From Ruminiclostridium herbifermentans (lineage in GTDB: Bacteria > Bacillota > Clostridia > Acetivibrionales > DSM-1351), in NCBI RefSeq assembly GCF_005473905.2, contig NZ_CP061336.1, positions 2,968,501-3,032,500 on the forward strand: DNA of 64,000 bases, read 5' to 3'. The first letter of the stretch is position 1. Every line of letters starts with the position of its first letter. The translations under genes were made by a program, and so were the position numbers. This document shows, one piece after another, positions 18,138 through 25,979 of the stretch. The notes under the pieces are model-generated. The model was not told where the DNA came from. It saw only the letters and a program-made list of their open reading frames with translations, and did no database searches.

Positions 18138-19367
18138 ATGAAAAATAAATCAACAATAACCATTTTAATTGTATTAGCATTTATTTTAATATTTAATAGC
18201 GTATCTGTTTTCGCTTGGACACCTGAAGAGGATTTATCTGCCACTTCAGCTATTTTGATGGATACTACCAGAGGTCAAGTATTATATGAAAAGGGAGCAG
18301 ATGCTATTAATCCGCCATCTATTATGTGTAAGCTGATGGCAGCTTTAATAACCATTGAGAAATCTCAATTAAACTCTATGGTTACTGTGAGTAAAAATAC
18401 AGCCAAAATTAATGGTTCCTCCTTGAATCTTGTAGTTGGAAATCTTTATAGCGTAGAAGATTTATTATACGGCATTATATTATCACAAGGAAATGATGCT
18501 GCAATAGCTTTAGCTGAATATGTTGGTAATGGTAGTATAGATAAATTTGTTGGTTATATGAATGACAAAGCAAAAGAGTTAAATTTAACTGATACATTTT
18601 TTGTAAATCCAACGGGATTGCATGATGATAAACAATTTACGTCAGCTAGAGACATTGCAAAACTTGTAAAGTTTGCAATTTCAAATCCTACCTTTAATTC
18701 ATTATTTGGTTCAAAAGGTGTAGCTTGGATTAATGGAAAGAACTCTTCAATTCTAACTAACCAAAACAAGCTTTTTTGGAGTTATTCAGGTGTTGATGGC
18801 GGTAAGGTTGGTTCTACTCCTCAGCAGGGAACTACTTCTGTTACTACAGCAACAAGAGATAATAGACGGTTAATAGCAGTCGTATTTGATGAAACTGAAG
18901 AAAAAGCACTATCACAAACTGCTCAGCTGTTTGATTATGGTTTTTCTAACTTCTTTACTGGTGTTCTAGTTTCTAAGAATACCCCTTTAAGAAGCATAAC
19001 TGTTGAGGATTACAAGGTCGATTTAATTAGTAAAATTGATGTTCTTTACACATATCCAAAAGGTGACAGCTTTATTAAAAATATCAGCTTTGATATCAAT
19101 AAAAAACTAAGTCTCCCTATTAGTACAGATACAATTGCAGGCGTATTGACTTACACGTTAAATGATGACACTGTAGTAGAAGTTAATTTATATCCAGATA
19201 AAGCAGTTACAGCTCCAGAGGATTATAGAACTAAAATAAAATCAATATTTAAGGAAAATCAAGATTTATCAATAATAGTATTTATACTTTTAACCATTGA
19301 ATTAATTATAGTGATATATAAATTGATAATTCTAATTATTAAAGTATTAAAAAGAACAAAAACTTAG
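18138..19367 (+). CDS. D-Ala-D-Ala carboxypeptidase homologue lacking all catalytic motifs
   Basis: 409 residues with the layout of DacF/PBP5-type S11 peptidases: signal peptide (cut near VFA/W27), peptidase-like domain (about 33-270), C-terminal beta domain and a C-terminal membrane helix (about 380-402) with a basic end. Each catalytic motif is changed. SxxK is IMCK at 62-65 (ungapped alignment of NPPSIMCKLMAAL to the usual PPASTTKIMTAL puts Ile at the nucleophile), SxN is QGN at 117-119, and KTG is KVG at 223-225. The fold is probably kept and catalysis lost. AGGAG precedes the ATG. It is divergent from the germinant receptor operon and ends at a terminator. Confidence 0.88.
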   Translation: MKNKSTITILIVLAFILIFNSVSVFAWTPEEDLSATSAILMDTTRGQVLYEKGADAINPPSIMCKLMAALITIEKSQLNSMVTVSKNTAKINGSSLNLVVGNLYSVEDLLYGIILSQGNDAAIALAEYVGNGSIDKFVGYMNDKAKELNLTDTFFVNPTGLHDDKQFTSARDIAKLVKFAISNPTFNSLFGSKGVAWINGKNSSILTNQNKLFWSYSGVDGGKVGSTPQQGTTSVTTATRDNRRLIAVVFDETEEKALSQTAQLFDYGFSNFFTGVLVSKNTPLRSITVEDYKVDLISKIDVLYTYPKGDSFIKNISFDINKKLSLPISTDTIAGVLTYTLNDDTVVEVNLYPDKAVTAPEDYRTKIKSIFKENQDLSIIVFILLTIELIIVIYKLIILIIKVLKRTKT

Positions 19368-19395
19368 TTCACTTGAGTGTGTGAGCTAAGTTTTT
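19358..19395 (+). terminator. Terminator after the carboxypeptidase homologue
   Basis: 10-bp stem CTTAGTTCAC with GTGAGCTAAG (one G-U pair), A-rich upstream, followed by TTTTT. It overlaps the stop codon region. Confidence 0.85.
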
Positions 19396-19418
19396 ATATT
19401 ATTAAATTAAGTACATTA

Positions 19419-20282
19419 TTAGACTATTTCTGCATCAAGCTTACCTTTATAACTTTTTTGCCTTTTTGATCTATTTGAATTTTCTATATATGTTTTCAAT
19501 ACCTTTTCTAAATCAAGAACATCCTTCATTTCAAAATAACCTGATTTTTTATGAATGAATTTAGCAGCCTTTATTGCTCCTTCAGCAAATGCTTTTCTAG
19601 AAAAAGATTCATGACTTATTTCTATTTTATCTTCCTCTCCAACAATCATAACTTCATGCTTGCCAATTACTCCTCCTGCTCTTACTGAATTAATAGGTAT
19701 TTGATAACTATTAGCAATTGGAGAACCTACATTTTTTAATCCATTCTGAATTTCACAAGCAATTTTTTCTGCGGTTCCTGAAGGTGAGTCTAGTTTATTT
19801 TTGTGATGTACCTCTGTAATTTGAAAATCGTAGTTATTTAGAAGGCTTGCTGCTATATTTGTAAGAAGCATCAATACATTTACGCCTAAAGTAATATTAG
19901 GTGCATATAATATTCCATTTTTGTATTTTCTAGCTAAAACATATATCTTTTTTAGCTGATAGGATGAAAATCCAGTTGTTCCTATTATAATATTAACTTT
20001 ATACTTTGAAAAAATCACTGCATTTTTTAGGGCAGCCTTTGGATTAGAAAAATCAATTACAACATCTGGTTTGTCTTTAAAAATCACCTGTTCCAGTTTT
20101 TCAGAACTACTAATAATTATTCCCGTATCATCAGTACCTATAACCTTCCCTAAATCCTTGTTCAAAGATTTGCTATTTGGGCTGCATATAGCTGAAACAA
20201 TATGAAGATCTTTGTCATTTAAAATTGCTCTAGAAATTTCCTTACCTGTACGGCCAACACCTGCTATGCAAATTTTGATCAC
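19419..20282 (-). CDS. dapB: 4-hydroxy-tetrahydrodipicolinate reductase
   Basis: DapB, 287 residues, reduces the dapA product in lysine/diaminopimelate synthesis, which also feeds wall cross-links and spore dipicolinate. The N-terminal Rossmann motif is GVGRTGKEI, the cofactor-side motif is VIDFSNP, and the substrate-binding signature EVHHKNKLDSPSGTA is intact. About 20 extra C-terminal residues, rich in Lys/Arg, exceed the usual length. GTG start (20280-20282) with AAGGAGG nine bases upstream. No dapA or other dap gene is adjacent. Transcription appears to come from a promoter at 20748-20720 through a c-di-AMP riboswitch. Confidence 0.95.
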   Translation of the reverse strand: MIKICIAGVGRTGKEISRAILNDKDLHIVSAICSPNSKSLNKDLGKVIGTDDTGIIISSSEKLEQVIFKDKPDVVIDFSNPKAALKNAVIFSKYKVNIIIGTTGFSSYQLKKIYVLARKYKNGILYAPNITLGVNVLMLLTNIAASLLNNYDFQITEVHHKNKLDSPSGTAEKIACEIQNGLKNVGSPIANSYQIPINSVRAGGVIGKHEVMIVGEEDKIEISHESFSRKAFAEGAIKAAKFIHKKSGYFEMKDVLDLEKVLKTYIENSNRSKRQKSYKGKLDAEIV

Positions 20283-20462
20283 TAAGCTTTCCTCCTTATT
20301 TATAAAATGATTTAGCCACTGCTTTTAAAAGAGCGACTAGAATGTGACACTTACAGCATAATCAAAATGCTGCGCTTTAATCAAAAGTGCAGTTTTGTGC
20401 AAGTTTTTTACTTTGCACTTATACTTTTAAGTGTTAATAAATATGAAGAAAATGAATGTTAA

Positions 20463-20494
20463 TGAAAATGCTACAGTATTAACTGTAGCATTGG
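20463..20494 (-). terminator. Riboswitch expression-platform terminator
   Basis: 11-bp perfect stem AATGCTACAGT-TAAT-ACTGTAGCATT (20492-20467) followed by TTTC ATT on the minus strand, between the c-di-AMP aptamer and dapB. The 5' side (CCAATGC) is complementary to GCATTGG at 20667-20661, just 5' of the aptamer. Confidence 0.75.
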
Positions 20495-20504
20495 ATAGAA
20501 TTAT

Positions 20505-20672
20505 CAAATTAAATTCACTTTCTCCCCAACGCTTACGAAGTTAGCTGTCGGATTCGGGTTGCAAGAGACTAACCCTACCTGAATTATCAGGATTCACCCC
20601 ATTTAATGGTTCCCCCGCTTATAGTTTAATAACTATAACTCAGCGACAAATCTTTAGACACCAATGCAATAT
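20505..20672 (-). promoter_or_regulatory. c-di-AMP riboswitch (ydaO-yuaA class)
   Basis: Minus-strand sequence carries the conserved ydaO blocks in order: GCGGGGGAACC, GGGGTGAATCCTGATAATTC, AGGTAGGGTTAGTCTCTTGC, AACCCGAATCCGACAGCTAA, GTAAGCGTTGGGGAGAAAG. It is followed by an intrinsic terminator and then dapB. These riboswitches usually reduce expression when c-di-AMP is high. The adjacent 3D-domain gene lies upstream of the promoter, so dapB is the gene in position to be controlled. Confidence 0.93.
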
Positions 20673-20719
20673 GGACACTGATTCTAAAAATTTATATATT
20701 TTTTTGACTTAGCAAACAT

Positions 20720-20748
20720 ATTTTATCGTACACAATTAAAAAAGTCAA
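20720..20748 (-). promoter_or_regulatory. Sigma-A promoter for riboswitch-dapB transcript
   Basis: Minus strand TTGACT (20748-20743), 17-base spacer, TAAAAT (20725-20720). It lies between the stop of the 3D-domain gene and the aptamer, making the riboswitch-dapB unit independent. Confidence 0.75.
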
Positions 20749-20788
20749 CATTTCCACATAGAAGTTTAATTTCCCTAAAATACGTTGA

Positions 20789-21586
20789 TTAACCCAGAAT
20801 AGATGTATCAATCTTCCCATTTCCCATTTTTACTAAATATACATCATAATACTGATTGCCTAAAGCTTTTGCAAAATTCTTATCAAATACAGCAAAGTCA
20901 AATCTATTTTTACCCTTTATTGCACTGCCTGTATCCATAGCAATAGCATAGCCAAGGCCTTTTATGTAAAATATCGTTCCATATGGCCAATGTTTTTTAT
21001 CTATTGCAACTGACACACCTGGAATTATTGGGTGTCCAGAACTTGTTATTCCTTTGTTATTTCCACATTCCTCTACCGAAGGCGTATAGGCTGTACCTAG
21101 AAATTTTCCTATATATTCTTTTTTTATATTACTATTAGTCAATGATTCGCTATTATATATTTTATAAGATTGAGGTGTCAAACCCACTGATGCTGCTTTT
21201 TTAAGTGACTTTTGAAGTTCAAGATTATCTTTTAGTAATTCGTTGTTTTGCTCCTCTATTTTTTTTCTATTTTGTTTTAGTTCATTAATTTCTTTCTTTA
21301 TTTTCTCGTTTTCCTGTTTGAGTGCATTATACTGCTTATTTAAGCTTTCAGCCAACATTTTATTCTCGTCCCTAGCCATCCTTTCTCTTATTGATAGGGA
21401 CTGGTTAGACTTCATTATTATCATTGCTTGTGCACATTCATTATCATACTTCACTTTATATTTTAAAAATAAGTTATTCATCTTTATACAGTAAAAACTA
21501 AGAACTAAACATGCTAAAACCAAAAAAATCATAAGTACTTTAATGGTAATGCTTTTATTTATATTATAGCCGTCAGAACCATCCAT
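20789..21586 (-). CDS. 3D-domain cell wall protein (coiled-coil membrane anchored)
   Basis: 265 residues: short cytoplasmic end, transmembrane anchor (about 12-30), coiled coil (about 60-130, Lys/Glu/Asn rich), then a C-terminal 3D (Asp-Asp-Asp) domain with GTAYTPSVEECG, YGTIFYIKGLG and AMDTGSAIKGKNRFDFAVFD. The domain is a double-psi beta barrel like the lytic transglycosylase barrels of MltA, YocH and Rpf-type wall hydrolases, so peptidoglycan cleavage outside the membrane is likely. ATG with AAGGAG upstream. Such genes are classical ydaO-riboswitch targets, but here the riboswitch lies downstream. Confidence 0.87.
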   Translation of the reverse strand: MDGSDGYNINKSITIKVLMIFLVLACLVLSFYCIKMNNLFLKYKVKYDNECAQAMIIMKSNQSLSIRERMARDENKMLAESLNKQYNALKQENEKIKKEINELKQNRKKIEEQNNELLKDNLELQKSLKKAASVGLTPQSYKIYNSESLTNSNIKKEYIGKFLGTAYTPSVEECGNNKGITSSGHPIIPGVSVAIDKKHWPYGTIFYIKGLGYAIAMDTGSAIKGKNRFDFAVFDKNFAKALGNQYYDVYLVKMGNGKIDTSILG

Positions 21587-22066
21587 ATTTTATATGCTCC
21601 TTATTACGTAAACCACATCATCTCTAGTGGTAATAATAATGTTAACAAATCTTTATGAACCAGAAATAAATACAGAAATCCAATTTCCATTATTTTACTA
21701 TTTATAATATTTCCAATTCAAATACAATTTATACCTTCTGTATAACATTATTCACAATGCATATAAATATAGGACTGTTGTTGTATTTTAGCATGAATAA
21801 ATACATTTACATAATATGTTAGGACGAAGCTGTTATAAGACTTTAAAAATATAGTATATATCTTTAAGCGTTAACTACTTAAATCATTCATACTGTATAG
21901 TACAATCTATGAATTGTTCACGAAAATTATGCTGATATATTTGTATTCTTTATAAAAGCTGCTTCAAATAAAACTAACAACCATTGCATTAGTACCTATG
22001 CTACTTACTACTTCTGGACTTGTGCTATATCCAAATATGCACAACAAAATTTGTTCTTGTACATAT
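21587..22066. other. Intergenic region, no confident feature
   Basis: 480 AT-rich bases between the 3D-domain gene and the DUF3788 gene. A short minus-strand reading frame ending near 21965 (containing GYSTSPEVVSSIGTNAMVV) has no start or ribosome binding site of its own and overlaps the DUF3788 stop, so I do not call it. Confidence 0.4.
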
Positions 22067-22513
22067 TTACTTGCTGCTCTTAGGAGACAACTTAACTGAT
22101 ATCAGTTTTTTGTAGTCCTCTAATGTAGCTAAATCTTTTACCTGAAACATAACCCATTTTCCAATTTTCATATAATCTCCTGCATGCCTGTAAATCTCTG
22201 CAATATTGTCAGTTAAAGCCGGAAGAATAGCCTCCATTTTTTGTTCAAGCTTATAGCTAATAACCAGCAAAACAGAAAATGAATTTTCCTCTGGGTACAA
22301 GGTTCCAAGAGATTGCCCGCTTTTTTGAAACTTTACATTCCAGCCAGGCTTACCAGAACAACAACTGTAAGTTAGCTTGGGTTTGGCCTTGTATTTCTCT
22401 TCTATATACTCCATTAATTCTTGCCATAACTGCTTTGCTTCCCCACCAATATATTCAACTATATCCTCCATAGTAGGCTGCGTATCTTGCGGAAAAATTT
22501 CATGCCATTGCAT
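22067..22513 (-). CDS. DUF3788 family protein
   Basis: 148-residue soluble protein of the DUF3788 family (conserved WQELMEYIEEKYKAKPKLTYSCCSGKPGWNVKFQKSGQSL and GKWVMFQVKD segments, given here as the family landmarks at about 30-70 and 118-128). Function unknown; the fold is thought related to small DNA- or ligand-binding alpha/beta proteins, but I cannot assign a role. ATG with AGAGGAGG upstream. Stands alone, separated from its neighbours by terminators or long gaps. Confidence 0.8.
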   Translation of the reverse strand: MQWHEIFPQDTQPTMEDIVEYIGGEAKQLWQELMEYIEEKYKAKPKLTYSCCSGKPGWNVKFQKSGQSLGTLYPEENSFSVLLVISYKLEQKMEAILPALTDNIAEIYRHAGDYMKIGKWVMFQVKDLATLEDYKKLISVKLSPKSSK

Positions 22514-22540
22514 TTTATTTGACCTCCTCTAGGAATATAC

Positions 22541-22585
22541 AAAAGAATTTTGTGCACAGGATTTTTTTGAACACAAAATTCTTTT
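22541..22585 (-). terminator. Long-stem terminator between DUF975 and DUF3788 genes
   Basis: 14-bp perfect stem AAAAGAATTTTGTG / CACAAAATTCTTTT with a 17-base loop; it ends the minus-strand DUF975 transcript. The T tract is carried by the stem end and loop rather than a clean tail. Confidence 0.65.
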
Positions 22586-22624
22586 ACATTTATTTTTACA
22601 TTCAATATTTTTTTGTGAAGTTAT

Positions 22625-23389
22625 TTAATTTGCTTGTGCCAGTTCTTCATGACTACAAATGCCAGTGTTCAAGGCATAATCACGCAGCACTAAATAAAGT
22701 TCTGCTTTAGTGGCATTAATGTAAGGAGCAAGAAATATAGTTCCTATACCTAAAGTCAGCACGCATAGTAACCACCAACCTATGAAGGAAAGATCCAATA
22801 CAAACATATCAAATTTATGCCCATAAGTCATTTTGTTACTAATTTCAATTGCTCTTCTGATACCAATGTTAGGATTTTCAGCTAATATGTATGGAACCAT
22901 GCTATATGAATATGATTTTACAATTCCAGGTATAATGAAAAGGAGATACCACAAAAAGTTTTGAACGGCTTTTAATAACATGGTAAATACTATTCCTGAG
23001 TAGTTTTCTCTGTAAAATGCAAAACTAAAGCATTTTGAATTATCTTCGTATCTAGCAGATTTTATAAAATATCTTCTTCCACCAACCTCTAAAGGATATC
23101 CTAACAATATTCGAAAGGCTGATACAAAAACAATAATTAAAGTAATAACAATAGCCCCTAAAGCAAATATTGCTATAATTTGGGCTGTAATATTTGATAA
23201 TACCGATTCAGATAATATCCAGTTTTTTGAAGCACTATAATTATTGTTACTATCATTTAAAGTAAATCTGCTGCTTCCGCCATTATAACCACTTGCAATT
23301 CCAATTACTAAACTAATTAAAAGTGCTTTCCAATAATTATTTCTCAGAACTGCCTTTGCCCTACTTTTAAGTTCTTCTCTTGACCACAT
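22625..23389 (-). CDS. DUF975 family integral membrane protein
   Basis: About 254 residues with the family's N-terminal signature MWSREELKSRAKAVLRNNYWKAL (first 23 residues) and about five to six hydrophobic segments (for example about 24-42, 75-100, 140-160, 200-225). DUF975 proteins are membrane proteins of unknown function, sometimes linked to envelope stress. The ATG at 23387-23389 follows GAGGG; the open frame upstream to 23437 is not supported. Monocistronic by appearance, with a terminator downstream. Confidence 0.85.
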   Translation of the reverse strand: MWSREELKSRAKAVLRNNYWKALLISLVIGIASGYNGGSSRFTLNDSNNNYSASKNWILSESVLSNITAQIIAIFALGAIVITLIIVFVSAFRILLGYPLEVGGRRYFIKSARYEDNSKCFSFAFYRENYSGIVFTMLLKAVQNFLWYLLFIIPGIVKSYSYSMVPYILAENPNIGIRRAIEISNKMTYGHKFDMFVLDLSFIGWWLLCVLTLGIGTIFLAPYINATKAELYLVLRDYALNTGICSHEELAQAN

Positions 23390-23776
23390 ATTATAATCCC
23401 TCTTTCTTATAAATTTAGGAGTCTTCTTATATTTCAATAAATCTTCTTAATAAAATTTCAGTATTTTTATTTCTTTCCCCATGAAATCATACTTAACTCC
23501 TATATTTAATTGCTAGAAATTGTTTACAATTATAATACGTATTGTCACTCTAAAATGTCTTAAATTTAAAATAACTTTTTTGATAGCCTATATCGTACTA
23601 TATAAATCAACAATAATTAATTATAATAAATATCAATATTTAAATAAGCAGTCCCCATAAAAACTTATTCTTTTCTTTTGTTACTGGAGTCAGTTTAATG
23701 GCTTGCCTGATTATTTACGACCATTTTTTCTTTTTCCAACATGTATCCTCTTAATTGTTTAATTTATAATATTATA
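23390..23776. other. AT-rich intergenic region
   Basis: About 390 bases between the DUF975 gene and the VanW gene. I see no ORF, RNA or clear promoter. Confidence 0.5.
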
Positions 23777-24595
23777 TCAATTACTATTCTTAAAGCATTC
23801 TGGAGTATATTTCACTTTCGAGAAATTCTTTATTAATAATTCAGTTTCAAGGATTTTTCCACTTGCAAATTTGGCAATTTTATTTCTCCATATTTCATTT
23901 TTTCTAAAGAACTCATCTTCTATTTTTAAAAATTCATGTTCTCGTTCAAACACATGATAAGAATAAGGTAATTCCTCGTCAATTCTGAGTTCACCCTCTA
24001 AGCACTTTTGTGATAGCCAAAAATTAAACTGAAATGTATATGGCGTATTATTTTTAATCTGTAGATCAATATAGTTATAGAATATTGTAGCACCACTTCC
24101 AAATGGTAGAATTCTTCCATCGTCAGGGAAAGGATCAAAGCTATGATGATGCCTTTCTATAATATCTAAAGGGCTGTGCAAAACAAGCCAGTGAACTAAA
24201 TTTGCTATTTGGCACAAGCCCCCGCCTATACCCGGTCTTGCTTCTTCATTAAAAAGTTCCATCCCTGGCAAATATCCCTTTCTTTTTGTTGGCAATCCAA
24301 TAAGTCTGCATAGGGAAAATACTTCATTAGGCTTAATAATTATTCCATTTAATCTTTCTATTGCAATTTTTAAATTGGTAACTTTATTGTACTGCAATAT
24401 CATATCGCTATCTCCAAGCTTCCTTATCAAGACAGACTGATGTTTTTTTACTCTAAACGGAAGCTTTTCTATTTGCCTCTTTTTTGCATATGTATTCGAA
24501 TCAAAATACCAACAAAAATATCTTTTCAACCTTCTATACCAAATAGCCAAAAAATAAAAAAATTTATTTCTCTGACTTAAAAGTTTCTTACTCAT
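23777..24595 (-). CDS. VanW family protein
   Basis: 272 residues; the VanW domain occupies about 65-260 with FSLCRLIGLPTKRKGYLPG, GIGGGLCQIANLVHW and RHHHSFDPFPDDGRILPFG. VanW was first seen as an accessory gene of glycopeptide-resistance clusters; its activity is not established and most copies, as here, are not in van operons. No vanH/A/X or two-component genes accompany it. ATG with AAGGAAA upstream. The N-terminus is basic and aromatic (KFFYFLAIWYRRLKRYFCWYF), perhaps membrane associated. Confidence 0.9.
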   Translation of the reverse strand: MSKKLLSQRNKFFYFLAIWYRRLKRYFCWYFDSNTYAKKRQIEKLPFRVKKHQSVLIRKLGDSDMILQYNKVTNLKIAIERLNGIIIKPNEVFSLCRLIGLPTKRKGYLPGMELFNEEARPGIGGGLCQIANLVHWLVLHSPLDIIERHHHSFDPFPDDGRILPFGSGATIFYNYIDLQIKNNTPYTFQFNFWLSQKCLEGELRIDEELPYSYHVFEREHEFLKIEDEFFRKNEIWRNKIAKFASGKILETELLIKNFSKVKYTPECFKNSN

Positions 24596-24675
24596 TATTA
24601 ATAATTTCCTTCATTATTTGATTTTCTGTAACAGATATCATATTTTTATTATGAACTACACCTTTTTCATCATCG

Positions 24676-25092
24676 TCACTCTCCTATAATCTTCACCAGC
24701 ACCCTTTTCTCTCTCATTCCATCGTATTCACCATAAAAGATTTGCTCCCAGGTTCCAAAATCCAGTTTACCATTTGTAACAGCAACCACAACCTCTCGGC
24801 CCATAATTTGTCTCTTCAGGTGTGCATCTGCATTATTCTCATAACCATTATGATTGTATTGGTTATAAGGCTTTTCAGGTGCTAGTTTTTCTAACCACTT
24901 TTCAAAATCTTGGTGTAGTCCCATTTCATCATCATTTATAAATACACTTGCAGTAATATTCATCGCATTAACAAGCACCAGTCCTTCTTTTATTCCACTT
25001 TCATCAATGCATTTTTGAACCTCAGCACTGATATTAATATATGCTCTTCTCCTTGGTATATTAAAATACAACTCTTTTCTGTATGATTTCAT
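24676..25092 (-). CDS. YjbQ/UPF0047 family protein (secondary thiamine-phosphate synthase-like)
   Basis: 138-residue YjbQ/UPF0047 protein. Members have weak thiamine-phosphate synthase activity in vivo. Conserved blocks: [38 protein letters not shown] and [13 protein letters not shown]. The usual HxTA-type active-site region reads NAMNITAS, with Asn where His is common, and the family's NxxDNAHxH region is NADAHLK. ATG with AAAGGGGG upstream. Monocistronic. Confidence 0.88.
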   Translation of the reverse strand: MKSYRKELYFNIPRRRAYINISAEVQKCIDESGIKEGLVLVNAMNITASVFINDDEMGLHQDFEKWLEKLAPEKPYNQYNHNGYENNADAHLKRQIMGREVVVAVTNGKLDFGTWEQIFYGEYDGMREKRVLVKIIGE

Positions 25093-25979
25093 AGTTATAT
25101 CCCCCTTTATATTTGGTTAAGCAATATTTGCTTGAGAACTTGCGTTTTTACTATTAGCAGTCTTATCTTTACTTATGTTAACTTATAATTTACTTATATT
25201 TATGCTGTTATTATACTATTTTTCCCATAATAACACCATATACATCAGCAGAAAACATATCCTAGCAAACCTATGCTAAATGTAAATATAGCTTACGAAA
25301 AATCACCGTCCTAAAACAGTCACTAAATCAATTTTAGTTCAAACCTCCACTGGCCGTGGTCCAACAAGTCCAAATTATCGCCCGGTTTCATCGAATATTT
25401 AGCCAAAAATAATTGACTTCAAATCTCACAGGCTGTCAGCAATAAAACTTCCAAATTTTAAATGACCTTTACCAATAGAGCACTTGTTATAACTATATTT
25501 ACGTTATAATCTGCCATATTAATATACAAAAGCTAATTACTTTGCTGTAACTTGAACTCAATAATTTGTAAGCTGTCCAATTGAGACGGTTAAAGAACTT
25601 GCTATAGACACAATAATCTAGGCAATAGAAAGAGAAATATCTAGTTAGGGGATAAAATTATTATAAAATTATAGAACATAGCAGTATACTACATAGAATT
25701 TTAAAACTTGAAACCCTTTGAAAACGAGACTGGCTGCATTCTTCAAATAACTATATTTGTTTAAAAAACAGATAGAATTATTTTAATCACAAAGAAAGAG
25801 TACACACATCATCTACCCTGCTTATGTCAAGGTCGCCCTAAGCTTAGGCGTTAATTTCAACCTTGACAAATAATGCAAGAGGTATATTTCTTATATGATG
25901 GCTTTATATATTTTAAAATGGGGAGTCAGCGCTACTCTATCACTTTTCTGAACAATATTTTGATATACTGAAATATATA
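25093..25979. other. Gene-poor region downstream of the nitrogenase-like genes
   Basis: About 890 bases without a convincing gene. Composition varies (a GC-richer patch at about 25310-25450), and a plus-strand stretch near 25570-25650 reads like broken coding sequence (an ETVKELAIDTII-stop-AIEREI pattern), suggesting decayed sequence. The complex inverted repeat at 25825-25868 lies here. Confidence 0.45.
25825..25868. repeat. Nested inverted repeat downstream of the nitrogenase-like operon
   Basis: Outer arms TGTCAAGGT (25825-25833) and ACCTTGACA (25860-25868) enclose a second palindrome CGCC-C-TAAGCTTA-GGCG. There is no clean T tail on the minus strand, so it may be an operon-end structure, a cruciform or an element scar rather than a standard terminator. 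Confidence 0.6.

Noticed and set aside
21965-22075. Short minus-strand frame containing SPEVVSSIGTNAMVV
   Set aside because: It has no own start or ribosome binding site, overlaps the DUF3788 stop in another frame, and matches no family I recognise.
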